The notes below the pieces were generated by a model. That model searched no databases and was not told the origin of the DNA. It saw only the letters and a program-made list of their open reading frames with translations. Of a stretch of 56,828 bases of DNA, positions 1-8,334 are shown piece by piece; the first letter of the stretch is position 1, and every line of letters begins with the position of its first letter. The stretch lies in NCBI GenBank assembly GCA_017394765.1, contig JAFPXF010000075.1, forward strand, positions 1 through 56,828, written 5' to 3'. A program made the position numbers and the translations under genes. This DNA is from Bacteroidales bacterium (GTDB lineage: Bacteria; Bacteroidota; Bacteroidia; Bacteroidales; WCHB1-69).

Positions 1-2
1 AC

Positions 3-74
3 AAGAAAGTCATCCGCAAAGACATCTTAGTGAATGAAATTGAAGACTACATCAAACGTCTGAAAATCGACTAA
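3..74 (+). CDS. C-terminal end of an unidentified protein (partial)
   Basis: Only the last 23 codons are inside the window, in the frame ending with TAA at 72-74; the residues end EIEDYIKRLKID. The fragment is lysine-rich, probably helical and too short to assign. It ends 44 bases before the esterase start and no clear promoter lies between, so the two may be cotranscribed. Confidence 0.6.
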   Translation, partial: KKVIRKDILVNEIEDYIKRLKID

Positions 75-118
75 GGAGGACTTCTTCATATACAATACAA
101 CAATCCAAATCTCTTTCC

Positions 119-1060
119 ATGTTCAAAAAAACTCTCCTTTCTCTCACCCTTGTCGCCGCCGTACTGACACTGGCGGCCCAGCAGAAGCTCACATACGATT
201 TTGTGGTACGCGACGGTGCGCCCCTCAAAATGGACGTTTACGTGCCTCCCGTGCAAGATGAGCATCATCCATGTCTGATCTTCGCCTTCGGCGGCGGATT
301 CGTCTCCGGTTCCCGCAACGACACCACGCAGGTAAACCCGATGGTGCGCTGGGCCGCCCAGAACGGATTTGTGCTCGTGGCCTTCGACTACCGCCTCGGA
401 TTGAAGGGAGAGCACAACTACTCCATCGCCTCCGGCATCAAGAAATTCCAAAACGCGATTGACATGGCGGCGGAGGACCTGCTGGCCTGCACAGACTACA
501 TCCTGAAGAATCTGCTGAAGACCCCGCAATTCACCATCGACCCCAAGTACATCGTCACTTTGGGCAGCAGTGCGGGCGCCATCACGGCACTGCAGGCAGA
601 CTACATGCTTGGCAACCGCTTCGGCGGTGCGAAGGCCCTGCCGGAAGATTTCCGCTATGCGGGCGTGATGTCCTTCGCCGGCGCCATCTTCTCCGACAAG
701 GGCAGCGTCAAATACCGCGTGCAGCCGCCCGCCCCCACCCTGCTCTGCCACGGCACCGACGACCAGCTGGTCTTCTACAAACAGATCCAGATCTTCAACA
801 TCGGCTTTTTCGGGAGCAACACGCTCGCACGCCGCTTCGAGAAATTCGACTACCCCTATATGATCCGCCGCTACAAGGGCGTCGCCCATGAGGTCGCCGC
901 AGCCTATATCCGCGACACACGCGCCATCAACGAGTTCATCGACGACTATGTCTTCAAGGGCCGCAAATTACAACAAGACATCACCATCCAAGACCCTGAC
1001 GTTCCTTATCTCTCTTGGGCAAGGTTCAAAGTAAGGGATTTGAAAAGGATGGAACAATAG
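119..1060 (+). CDS. secreted alpha/beta-hydrolase, esterase/lipase family
   Basis: A 313-residue protein with an N-terminal signal peptide (MFKKTLLSLTL, then a hydrophobic stretch ending near LAAQQ), so probably periplasmic or exported. The fold is shown by the oxyanion motif FAFGGGF near residue 55, the nucleophile elbow GSSAGA near residue 150, the acid in HGTDDQLV near 212 and the histidine in GVAHEV near 257. This order matches BD-FAE-like carboxylesterases that deacylate sugars or small esters; the substrate cannot be read from sequence. It is convergent with the glycosyltransferase gene to the right. Confidence 0.85.
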   Translation: MFKKTLLSLTLVAAVLTLAAQQKLTYDFVVRDGAPLKMDVYVPPVQDEHHPCLIFAFGGGFVSGSRNDTTQVNPMVRWAAQNGFVLVAFDYRLGLKGEHNYSIASGIKKFQNAIDMAAEDLLACTDYILKNLLKTPQFTIDPKYIVTLGSSAGAITALQADYMLGNRFGGAKALPEDFRYAGVMSFAGAIFSDKGSVKYRVQPPAPTLLCHGTDDQLVFYKQIQIFNIGFFGSNTLARRFEKFDYPYMIRRYKGVAHEVAAAYIRDTRAINEFIDDYVFKGRKLQQDITIQDPDVPYLSWARFKVRDLKRMEQ

Positions 1061-1129
1061 GATCACCAAGCACATCGGCCAGATAATCAAAAGATTATTA
1101 TTGGAAAGTTGATGTTGTAATTATCATCA

Positions 1130-3088
1130 TCAAATCCTTCCCAGCATTTTCCGCCCCCGCACCATCGTTCGGAGGTCCACGCGGACACTGTAGTCGCGCA
1201 TGTAGAGGTCGTCGGCGGCGGCTACAAGCTCGTCGGGGATGTCGGTAGTCGGCAACGCGTCGGTGGGGAAAAGGACACCGGGGCGAAGTTGTGCCGCGGA
1301 TGTGTTGTCAAGCAGGCGGCATCCCACCCAGCTTTTGCGGCCCGCGAGCACGGCGAAGATATTGCGGACAAAGCCACCCTTGTTGCTCACCAGCCAGATA
1401 TCCGCGGGCAGGAAGATGAGCAGTAGAGACGCAGCCGCCATGTCGAAAGCGCGCTTGGCGCGGCGGTGCGCACGCTGCGTGATGGCATCCTCGGCCGCCA
1501 TGTATGGCGAATCGGCATCGAATATGGAGTTACTGCCAATGACTGTGTTGGTGCCCTCAGGAGCGATGCGGTACTCAATCCGGAAGGAGCGCAACTGTTG
1601 CATCCAATCGATAATTTCATGCGTCGGCATGTCTTTGGCGCAGAAGATCACCTCATTGAGGCGATACAGCGGCAACAAATCGCGAATTTGCGACAATTTG
1701 CCAATAAGATTTTCCGTTTGCAGGGCATTGTCGTCACAATCGACAATACCGGCGAACTCACACTTGGGCTCCATCATGCGCACGAGCTCCATCACGCGGG
1801 CGCTCTCCGCAGTTTTGCCCACCACCGCGATGCGCCGACGGCTGGTCGTATCCAGATCAAAACCCTTGACATGGAGCCGTTTGAGCACATAGCGCACCAA
1901 ATCGACCGCAATGACGGTCCACATGGCACCCATCACCACCACGGCGCGCGAAAAACGCAACGTCTCCGGCAACAGCGCATACACCAACAATATGGCGACA
2001 GTGCCCAGTGCGATGCCCTTGTTGACGTGAGTAAGTCGCGTGGGCTTCCGGTAGCCTTTGCAGAGAGCGATGGCCAAGAGCCAAACCAGCACATACAAGG
2101 GGATGACAAGATAATAGTAGTAATCGGGGTACGAACTGTTACGCTGCACCAAGACATTCCGCGACCAATACAACGCCAACACAAGCATGCCGGCATAGAC
2201 CAGCATGAAGTCGAGGAGAGGCAACAACAACTTGAGGGCGATGCGCTTGATAGCTGCCAACGAGGCCCGTAGCCATATAGCGCAATTGATCATGAAATTG
2301 AAGAACCCCGCATTCGCCTGAGAGAAGTGTTTGCGGGCAAAAATCTGCATCGCCTTGTAGAAGACATGCACATAATTAAGACTTCCTGTCTTGGTGCTCT
2401 CGCCCTTGTAGTGAATGATGCGCGTTTCCGGGAAATAGTAGTTCTTATAGCCGCCCTTGAGGATACGATACGAGAGGTCGATGTCCTCGCCGTACATAAA
2501 GTAGTCCTCGTCGAGGAGGCCGACTTTATCGAGCACGCTGCGACGCATCATCATGAAGGCGCCGGCGAGCACCTCGACGGAGTGGATTTCGTCTTCGCTG
2601 AGGTAAGAAAGGTGATAGGCTCCGAACGTGCGGGAACGCGGGAAAAGCTTGGAGAGACCGAAGAGCTTGTAAAAGGCCACGGAGGGCAGCGGGATGCCGC
2701 GTTTGGACTCGGGCAGGAATTCACCCTTGCCGTTGACCATCTTCACGCCAAGGCCACCCGCGTCGGGTGTCTCGTCCATGAAGCGGATGCACTTCTCGAA
2801 GGTATCCTCCTCCACCACCGTGTCCGGATTGAGCAGCAGCACATATTCACCCGTGGAGATGCGGATAGCCTGGTTGTTGGCCTTGGCAAAGCCTACATTC
2901 TCTTTGTTGGCGATGAGCTTGACCTGCGGAAACTTCGCTGCCACCATGGCGAGCGAATCATCAGAGGAGTCATTATCAACCACGAAAACCTCGCCGTCCA
3001 CGTTGCGCAGGGCCTTACAGACAGAAGTCAGGGCCTGCTCCAGGAAAGCGGAGACGTTATAGTTGACGATGACGACACTGAGTTTCAT
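1130..3088 (-). CDS. family 2 glycosyltransferase fused to a membrane segment and a degenerate polyprenyl-sugar-transferase module
   Basis: A 652-residue protein. Residues 1 to about 230 are a GT2 (rhamnosyltransferase-like) domain: start MKLSVVIVNYN, VVDNDSSDD near 36, LLNPDTVV near 90. Several hydrophobic helices follow between about 270 and 410, then a Rossmann-like segment (RRIAVVGKTAES near 418) of the type found in polyprenyl glycosylphosphotransferases. The C-terminus begins like a bacterial sugar transferase (KRAFDMAAASLLL) and keeps a GRKSWVG echo, but the catalytic stretch normally between these two is missing. It probably adds a sugar to a cell-surface glycan at the inner membrane. 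It lies 9 bases downstream of the decarboxylase gene on the same strand, so the two are likely one transcript. Confidence 0.85.
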   Translation of the reverse strand: MKLSVVIVNYNVSAFLEQALTSVCKALRNVDGEVFVVDNDSSDDSLAMVAAKFPQVKLIANKENVGFAKANNQAIRISTGEYVLLLNPDTVVEEDTFEKCIRFMDETPDAGGLGVKMVNGKGEFLPESKRGIPLPSVAFYKLFGLSKLFPRSRTFGAYHLSYLSEDEIHSVEVLAGAFMMMRRSVLDKVGLLDEDYFMYGEDIDLSYRILKGGYKNYYFPETRIIHYKGESTKTGSLNYVHVFYKAMQIFARKHFSQANAGFFNFMINCAIWLRASLAAIKRIALKLLLPLLDFMLVYAGMLVLALYWSRNVLVQRNSSYPDYYYYLVIPLYVLVWLLAIALCKGYRKPTRLTHVNKGIALGTVAILLVYALLPETLRFSRAVVVMGAMWTVIAVDLVRYVLKRLHVKGFDLDTTSRRRIAVVGKTAESARVMELVRMMEPKCEFAGIVDCDDNALQTENLIGKLSQIRDLLPLYRLNEVIFCAKDMPTHEIIDWMQQLRSFRIEYRIAPEGTNTVIGSNSIFDADSPYMAAEDAITQRAHRRAKRAFDMAAASLLLIFLPADIWLVSNKGGFVRNIFAVLAGRKSWVGCRLLDNTSAAQLRPGVLFPTDALPTTDIPDELVAAADDLYMRDYSVRVDLRTMVRGRKMLGRI

Positions 3089-3097
3089 GGAAACGGT

Positions 3098-3754
3098 TTA
3101 GAAATAGGCCAGCACGGTTTTCTTGGAGACCGTCTTGTCGCCCACGCGCACGGCCACCTGCACATCGAGGGGCAGGAAGACATCCACACGAGAGCCGAAC
3201 TTGATCATGCCAACCTCGTCGCCTTGCAACACATGGTCGCCCTTCTTGGGATAACAGATGATACGGCGGGCCACAAAGCCGGCGATTTGGCGGAAAAGAA
3301 CTTTCCGGTGATCATCTTTGGCCACCACGACAGTGGTGTGCTCGTTATCGACGGAAGACTTCGGCAACTTGGCCAACACATACTTGCCGGGATGGTAGGC
3401 AATATATTCGACGTTACCGTCTATGGGATAGCTGTTGACGTGGACGTTATGGACGGACATAAAGATGGATATCTTGAGCCGTTCATCCTTGAAATATTCG
3501 TATTCGAAAGCGGGACCGACGGAGAGAACGGTGCCGTCGGCAGGTGCCAGCACACCGTTTTCAACCTTGTTGACGATGCGGTAAGGCACGCGGAAAAAAC
3601 GCACAATCATGAAGGTTATCACCACCATGACGGCGAAAAAGAGGACACTGACCCACCAAAGATTGGCCAAGAAGAGCACATAGCACACCGTAAGCAGCAC
3701 CACCGACAAAAGGGTGATGAAGATGCTGACTTTGCCCGCCTCGTGGAACTTCAT
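3098..3754 (-). CDS. psd: phosphatidylserine decarboxylase family protein (pyruvoyl-dependent)
   Basis: A 218-residue protein matching the short, archaeal-type phosphatidylserine decarboxylase. The first 55 residues hold two membrane helices. Family motifs are LAPADGTV near 77, SVHNVHVNSYPIDG near 108, and FGSRVDVFLP near 187, where the Gly-Ser bond is the expected self-cleavage site that creates the pyruvoyl group. It would convert phosphatidylserine to phosphatidylethanolamine at the inner membrane. It sits between the lipoprotein gene (11 bases upstream) and the glycosyltransferase gene (9 bases downstream), all on the minus strand. Confidence 0.9.
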   Translation of the reverse strand: MKFHEAGKVSIFITLLSVVLLTVCYVLFLANLWWVSVLFFAVMVVITFMIVRFFRVPYRIVNKVENGVLAPADGTVLSVGPAFEYEYFKDERLKISIFMSVHNVHVNSYPIDGNVEYIAYHPGKYVLAKLPKSSVDNEHTTVVVAKDDHRKVLFRQIAGFVARRIICYPKKGDHVLQGDEVGMIKFGSRVDVFLPLDVQVAVRVGDKTVSKKTVLAYF

Positions 3755-3765
3755 GCGCGCAACAA

Positions 3766-4662
3766 TTAATTGACGTACAGGATATAGGTGTTACGCGGAA
3801 TATTGTTCTCGCTGGAAATCTTGACAAACTGTCTCGGGAACATCTTGTCATTCATGTAGTGCGTGCCCGAATAGTTGTAGGTATAGACAATCTCGCGGGT
3901 GACGATGCCTGCCGTCTTGGTGGTTTCTGTCTCCGTGAGCTTGTTGTTCAAATAATAGCCCGCATAGCCGGCGTATGCAAACTGCAAACCATAGAACGGA
4001 TTGTAGGACTCCAAATCATATTGGTAGGTGCGGGTGATCTCCTGACGAAGGTCGGGGTACTCTTCCACAATCGTGGAGATGTTGTCGTATTTCTTGTGCT
4101 TGCCGGGATCGTAGGTGATGGTCTTGTCGCAATGCAGCACGAGGTCCTTGGTGCCACTCTGGCGGATCATTTCCATGACCGGCTTCGGGTCGCCAATAAA
4201 GGAGCTGTAGAGGCTGCTCTTGTTGAGGATGCTGAAGCTGTCATAGAAGGCCTTGTCATAAACCTCATGGATGTTCGTGATGCGGGTGGTCTCCTCGTCG
4301 CGGGTGAAGGTGATCTCCTGCCGCACGGTGTCGTTGACGGAATAGACCATCTTGTCCACCAGGCGGTCGGTGTAGGTCATCACAATCTTCTCGGTGTAAT
4401 CCTTTCCCTTGTGGACAATTTCGGAGACGGTTTTGTCCTTGTTATAGGTAAAATCGTATGTCTCCAAAGAATCAATTGTAATGGAGGTGAGCACGCCCTT
4501 TTTGTCGTAGTTATAGACCTCATTGGGCTCATACACATTGCTCAGGTACCAAATCTTGCTGATTTTGCACTTGCGGTTATAGATTTCGTCGTCGGGTTTA
4601 CAAGAGACGAGGGCCGTGATGCAGAAGGCCGCCAAGATGATGAAGGAGAGATATTTTTTCAT
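3766..4662 (-). CDS. lipoprotein of unknown function
   Basis: I start at the ATG giving MKKYLSFIIL rather than the longer frame (to 4698), because the Bacteroidota -7 box lies at 4688-4695, inside the longer version. The protein is 298 residues with a lipoprotein signal: hydrophobic ILAAFCITALVSC followed by KPDDE. The mature part is rich in beta-type alternation and tyrosine/threonine (repeated YDxxxxx and TYxY patterns), resembling Bacteroidota DUF-type lipoproteins with YD-like strands. No catalytic motif was seen. It is first in a probable operon with psd and the glycosyltransferase gene. Confidence 0.75.
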   Translation of the reverse strand: MKKYLSFIILAAFCITALVSCKPDDEIYNRKCKISKIWYLSNVYEPNEVYNYDKKGVLTSITIDSLETYDFTYNKDKTVSEIVHKGKDYTEKIVMTYTDRLVDKMVYSVNDTVRQEITFTRDEETTRITNIHEVYDKAFYDSFSILNKSSLYSSFIGDPKPVMEMIRQSGTKDLVLHCDKTITYDPGKHKKYDNISTIVEEYPDLRQEITRTYQYDLESYNPFYGLQFAYAGYAGYYLNNKLTETETTKTAGIVTREIVYTYNYSGTHYMNDKMFPRQFVKISSENNIPRNTYILYVN

Positions 4663-4687
4663 AATACGCATTATTGTAAAAAGCGGG

Positions 4688-4695
4688 CAAAGATA
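4688..4695 (-). promoter_or_regulatory. Bacteroidota -7 promoter box for the lipoprotein-psd-glycosyltransferase operon
   Basis: On the minus strand this reads TATCTTTG, 25 bases before the lipoprotein ATG, with a TTG (4718-4720) at about the right distance for the -33 element. Confidence 0.7.
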
Positions 4696-4812
4696 CAAAA
4701 TTTATGCACGAACACGACAAGAAGGGCGAAAAAAACAAACATGGGGTTCCTGCATCTGCCAGCATAATTGTTGCATAAAAACAATAACCATACTTTATAT
4801 TTCAATAATGTA

Positions 4813-4820
4813 TATCTTTG
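4813..4820 (+). promoter_or_regulatory. Bacteroidota -7 promoter box for the type IX-secreted protein
   Basis: TATCTTTG, about 95 bases before the ATG at 4915. The stretch between holds no other start. Confidence 0.6.
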
Positions 4821-4914
4821 CAATCTTGTTCAAAATGCCCTGCTCTTCAGCAGTCATGTTATTATAAAATATTGAAAATAAGATTCTAACACCGCCACAA
4901 GCAGATTCAAAATC

Positions 4915-6441
4915 ATGAAAAAAATCATCACATTTGTTTTGGTCTTATCTTGTTTCTCCGCTTTTGCGCAGTGGGATGTGAATCCGCACCTGTTTGAATC
5001 AAACATGACTGTCACCAACGCCATTTTCGACTTTGACACCAATACCGTAAACAATGACAGCCTGCAAATTGTCGCCTTCAGCGGAACAGAATGCAGAGGA
5101 TATGTGCCGTTTTTCAATCCACACACAATCAATGGCCAAAACGCCTACTTTTATTTTCTCATGATTCATGGACAAAGCGGCGATTCAATTCAAATTTGCG
5201 TCTGGGACAATGCCTCACAATCATTTTGGTACAAGTCGCCCGTCTTTATTTTTGAGAACGACACCATCATGGGCACTCCTTTTACGCCAAACATTTTATA
5301 TGCAGGCTACAAGGTCACTTTCGATGCCAATGGCGGCTTGGGGGCGATGCCCTATCAACATTTCCATCATGAGACGGTCCAAAACCTTTCACCGAACACC
5401 TTTACGAGGATCGGCATGCACTTTGCCGGATGGTCCGGCACGCCAAGTGGCTCGGTGGAATATACAGACGGGGCCTCATTCTCCACCACATCCGACACCA
5501 CCTTGTATGCCCAATGGGAATACGACACGTACATGATCACCTATCACAACGATTATGGGACCTTGCCCAACGATGCACCCGACACCTACACATACGACTC
5601 TCCCATGGTCACGCTTCCCGTTCTCACTCGAGCGGATTTCATATTTGGAGGATGGTATTCGGATGCTCAATATACAGGCAATCCTGTCACGGATATTCCC
5701 ACCCATTCGACTGGAGACAAAGAGTTCTGGGCCAAATGGTGTCCCGCACCCGTAAGCATCACCTTATCAGCGTGCGGCAGCTACATCTGGAACGGCACCG
5801 AATACACGCAAAGCGGCGACTATACTTTCAGCCACCCCGACACCAACGGCTGCACGCAGGTGGACACGCTGCACCTCACGATACACAACCCGATGCACAC
5901 GGCGGTCACCGTCAGCGAATGCGAGGCCTACACCTGGAACGGCACCGAATACACGCAAAGCGGCGACTACACTTTCAGCCACCCTGACACCAACGGCTGC
6001 GCGCAGGTGGACACGCTGCACCTGACACTCCACCAGCCACAGCAGAGCGAGTTCACCGTGGAAGTGCCCGACGACTGCTACATCTGGAACGGCACCGAAT
6101 ACTGCACGAACGGCGACTACACGCAAGTGCTCACAGACGAGTTCGGCTGCGACAGCACCGTGACCATGCACCTGACACTCCGAGTTGGCATCGGCACACG
6201 CACCTTGGGCAACATTACATTGTATCCGAATCCAACTCGCGGGACAGTGCGGATTCAGCATTCAGCATCCAGAATCCAAGTTGTTGCATTATATGAGGTG
6301 TCAGGAAGAGTGTTGGACAAAGTGATCGTGAACGGCCATACCGCAGTGATCGACCTGTCGAGGCACCCTTCGGGCACCTACTTTCTGCGCATCACGACGG
6401 AGAATGGCGTGGCAACTGACAAGGTGGTGAAAAGCAGGTAG
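4915..6441 (+). CDS. type IX-secreted surface protein with InlB-like and Cys-repeat domains
   Basis: A 508-residue protein with a Sec signal (MKKIITFVLVLSCFSAFAQ). About residues 140-275 hold two Listeria-Bacteroides (InlB B-type) repeats, each running from VTFDANGG or ITYHNDYG to a YAQW / WAKW end. Residues about 280-425 hold three 49-50-residue repeats with the core YIWNGTEY...SGDYT...GC..VDTLHLT. The last 80 residues are a type IX sorting domain (LYPNPTRGTVRI ... GTYFLRITTENG ... DKVVK), which directs export across the outer membrane and surface attachment. Likely an adhesin-like surface protein; the ligand is unknown. It has its own promoter and stands alone. Confidence 0.88.
   Translation: MKKIITFVLVLSCFSAFAQWDVNPHLFESNMTVTNAIFDFDTNTVNNDSLQIVAFSGTECRGYVPFFNPHTINGQNAYFYFLMIHGQSGDSIQICVWDNASQSFWYKSPVFIFENDTIMGTPFTPNILYAGYKVTFDANGGLGAMPYQHFHHETVQNLSPNTFTRIGMHFAGWSGTPSGSVEYTDGASFSTTSDTTLYAQWEYDTYMITYHNDYGTLPNDAPDTYTYDSPMVTLPVLTRADFIFGGWYSDAQYTGNPVTDIPTHSTGDKEFWAKWCPAPVSITLSACGSYIWNGTEYTQSGDYTFSHPDTNGCTQVDTLHLTIHNPMHTAVTVSECEAYTWNGTEYTQSGDYTFSHPDTNGCAQVDTLHLTLHQPQQSEFTVEVPDDCYIWNGTEYCTNGDYTQVLTDEFGCDSTVTMHLTLRVGIGTRTLGNITLYPNPTRGTVRIQHSASRIQVVALYEVSGRVLDKVIVNGHTAVIDLSRHPSGTYFLRITTENGVATDKVVKSR
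5770..6180 (+). repeat. three internal repeats in the surface protein gene, two nearly identical
   Basis: Units begin near 5779, 5926 and 6076, giving periods of 147 and 150 bases, always whole codons. The first two are almost identical in DNA across about 100 bases; the third has diverged. This is the expected signature of recent in-frame duplication, and repeat number may vary between strains. Confidence 0.85.
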
Positions 6442-6528
6442 TCCACCAACCATTCCGGGAAGCGACAGATTGGAAGCATCGTGAGCACAGCCCGGTTTTC
6501 TTGCCAATGGCCCACGATGAATTTTTAT

Positions 6529-6536
6529 TATTTTTG
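6529..6536 (+). promoter_or_regulatory. -7 promoter box that decides the start of the PHP gene
   Basis: TATTTTTG lies inside the longest open frame (which opens at 6481) and 23 bases before the GTG at 6559. Transcription from here excludes the upstream starts. Confidence 0.7.
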
Positions 6537-6558
6537 CAGCCCCAAAAAAACGGACCCC

Positions 6559-7305
6559 GTGAATATCTACAAAGCCGACTTGCACACCCACACACTGCTC
6601 TCCCCTTGCGGGGACTTGGAGATGACGCCCGACAACATCATCGCCCTGGCCCTTGAGCGCGGGGTGGATGTCATCGCCATCACCGACCACAACTCCACGC
6701 GCCATTGTCGCCTTGCGGAGCACTACTCCACCAACCGCGACATCTTTGTGCTCTGCGGCGCCGAGGTCACCACCAAGGAGGAGGCCCACTGTCTCTGCTA
6801 TATGCCCGACCATGAGCGGCTCGACATGTTGCAAGAGTATCTTGACAAACATCTCCCCGACATCCCCAACGACCCTGACTTTTTCGGCGACCAAGTGCAA
6901 ATCGATGAAGATTTCAATATCGTCTATGAGGAGCCACGCCTGTTGACCTCTGCCATCGACCAATCGGTCAACCAGATTGCGGATTTCGTGCATTCCATCG
7001 GCGGTCTCTTCGTGCCGGCGCATATCGACAAGACCAAGAACAGTCTCATCGCACAACTCGGCTTCATCCCCTTCGACCTCGAATACGATGCCGTGGAGCT
7101 CTCCGAGCACGGCAACAAGGACGAGATTCTAAAAGTACACAAATATCTCAAAAACAAAACATTCACCCGCAGCTCCGATGCGCACATACCCGACAGGGTG
7201 GGCATATCGCCGTGCTACCTCCAGCTGGAGACCCGCAGTTTCGAGGAAATAGCCAAAGCGTTCCGTCAGGAAGAAGGCAGGGAGGTGATGTTAGAAAGGA
7301 ATTGA
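6559..7305 (+). CDS. PHP-domain metal-dependent phosphoesterase
   Basis: I start at GTG 6559 (VNIYKADLHTHT) because the promoter box sits just upstream; the product is about 248 residues. PHP metal-binding motifs are clear: DLHTHTLLSPCGD at the N-terminus, ITDHNSTRH near 46, CGAEVTTKEEAHCL near 70, PAHIDKTKNS near 155 and SSDAHIPD near 210. It is a trinuclear-metal phosphoesterase of the TrpH/YciV type (RNA, nucleotide or small phosphate substrates). It is followed by a DRTGG gene and a HATPase gene, a trio that elsewhere neighbours [FeFe]-hydrogenase genes; none is present here. Confidence 0.85.
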   Translation: MNIYKADLHTHTLLSPCGDLEMTPDNIIALALERGVDVIAITDHNSTRHCRLAEHYSTNRDIFVLCGAEVTTKEEAHCLCYMPDHERLDMLQEYLDKHLPDIPNDPDFFGDQVQIDEDFNIVYEEPRLLTSAIDQSVNQIADFVHSIGGLFVPAHIDKTKNSLIAQLGFIPFDLEYDAVELSEHGNKDEILKVHKYLKNKTFTRSSDAHIPDRVGISPCYLQLETRSFEEIAKAFRQEEGREVMLERN

Positions 7306-7406
7306 GAATGGAGAATTTAATACATTAAGCGGCCCCGAAGGGGTAAGAGTTTAGTAAAACTTGATAATTTAACAGTTTAATATTTAATAGTTTAGAAAAT
7401 ATTACA

Positions 7407-7742
7407 ATGACAGTAAAAGATCTTATCGAGAAAATGAACCTCACCATTTTTTGCGGCGAGGAGAACGTAGGTAACGAAATCAAGGGCGGCTATGTGTCCG
7501 ACCTGCTGAGCGATGTGATGGGCTTCGCCCAAGAGGGCAACGTCTGGGTGACGCTGCAGACTCACAAGAACGTCATTGCCATCGCGTCCCTCAAGGAGCT
7601 GGCATGCGTGGTGCTCGTGAAGGGCAACAAACCTGACGACGACATGCTGGAGCAGGCCAAGGACGAGGGCATCCCCGTGCTCGGCACCAACGAGCAGACC
7701 TTCGAAGTGGCCGGAAAGATATATCAATTCCTGAACGCATAG
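7407..7742 (+). CDS. DRTGG-domain protein
   Basis: A 111-residue single-domain protein (MTVKDLIEKMNLTIFCG..., with GGYVSDLLSDVMGFA and the C-terminal VAGKIYQFLNA) that matches the stand-alone DRTGG domain. The domain is found next to CBS domains and phosphotransacetylases and is thought to bind nucleotides. Its stop is 2 bases before the next start, so it is cotranscribed with the HATPase gene. About 100 AT-rich bases separate it from the PHP gene, including a small GGCCCCGAAGGGG hairpin near 7332 that may weaken read-through. Function is inferred only from family and neighbours. Confidence 0.8.
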   Translation: MTVKDLIEKMNLTIFCGEENVGNEIKGGYVSDLLSDVMGFAQEGNVWVTLQTHKNVIAIASLKELACVVLVKGNKPDDDMLEQAKDEGIPVLGTNEQTFEVAGKIYQFLNA

Positions 7743-7744
7743 CG

Positions 7745-8278
7745 ATGAAAGACCTGTCGATGCACATCATGGACATCCTGCAGAACTCCACACGCGCCAA
7801 GGCTACGGAGATCACGCTGGAGGTCCTCGAAGACTCCGCCAAGGACACCCTCACGCTCATATTCAAGGACAACGGCTGCGGCATGGACGCAGAGACCGTT
7901 CAGAAGGTCATCAACCCCTTCTTCACCACCCGCACCACCCGCAAGGTGGGGCTCGGATTGCCGTTGCTCAAACAGAATACCGAGCAGACAGGCGGCTCCC
8001 TTGACATCCAGTCGCAGGTGGGCGTGGGCACAACCGTCACCGCCGTGTTCGGCCTCACCCACTTGGACACGCCGCCGATGGGCGACCTGGCCGGCACCAT
8101 GGTGCTCACCATCTCCGCCCACCCCGAGATTCACTTCATCTTCCACTACAAGCGCGATGACGAGGTGGACTACACGCTTGACACCGACGAAGTCTATGAA
8201 ATTCTTGACGGCATGCCCATCAGCGACCCGGACGTGATATCGTCGCTCAAAGAAATGGTGCAGGAAAACATTCAATAA
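7745..8278 (+). CDS. HATPase-fold ATP-binding protein (anti-sigma/histidine-kinase-like)
   Basis: A 177-residue protein whose first 105 residues are a GHKL ATPase: N box MDILQNSTRA near 9, G1 box DNGCGMD near 41, and GLGLPLLKQ followed by GVGTTVTAVF near 70-95. There is no sensor, dimerisation/phosphoacceptor histidine or membrane segment, so it is not a complete histidine kinase. The last 70 residues resemble nothing I know. It lies directly after the DRTGG gene and is probably a regulatory partner. Confidence 0.8.
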   Translation: MKDLSMHIMDILQNSTRAKATEITLEVLEDSAKDTLTLIFKDNGCGMDAETVQKVINPFFTTRTTRKVGLGLPLLKQNTEQTGGSLDIQSQVGVGTTVTAVFGLTHLDTPPMGDLAGTMVLTISAHPEIHFIFHYKRDDEVDYTLDTDEVYEILDGMPISDPDVISSLKEMVQENIQ

Positions 8279-8293
8279 ATTGGTGAAAAAGTG

Positions 8294-8301
8294 TATCTTT
8301 G
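8294..8301 (+). promoter_or_regulatory. -7 promoter box for panC-panD
   Basis: TATCTTTG, 33 bases before the panC start and just after the end of the HATPase gene. Confidence 0.7.
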
Positions 8302-8334
8302 CCCGCTTTTTTTCAAACTTGAAAATTATTTGAA

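Noticed and set aside
2327..3769. Long plus-strand open frame opposite the glycosyltransferase and psd genes
   Set aside because: It spans two well-recognised minus-strand genes and their junction and has a shadow-type composition (His/Asp/Val rich).
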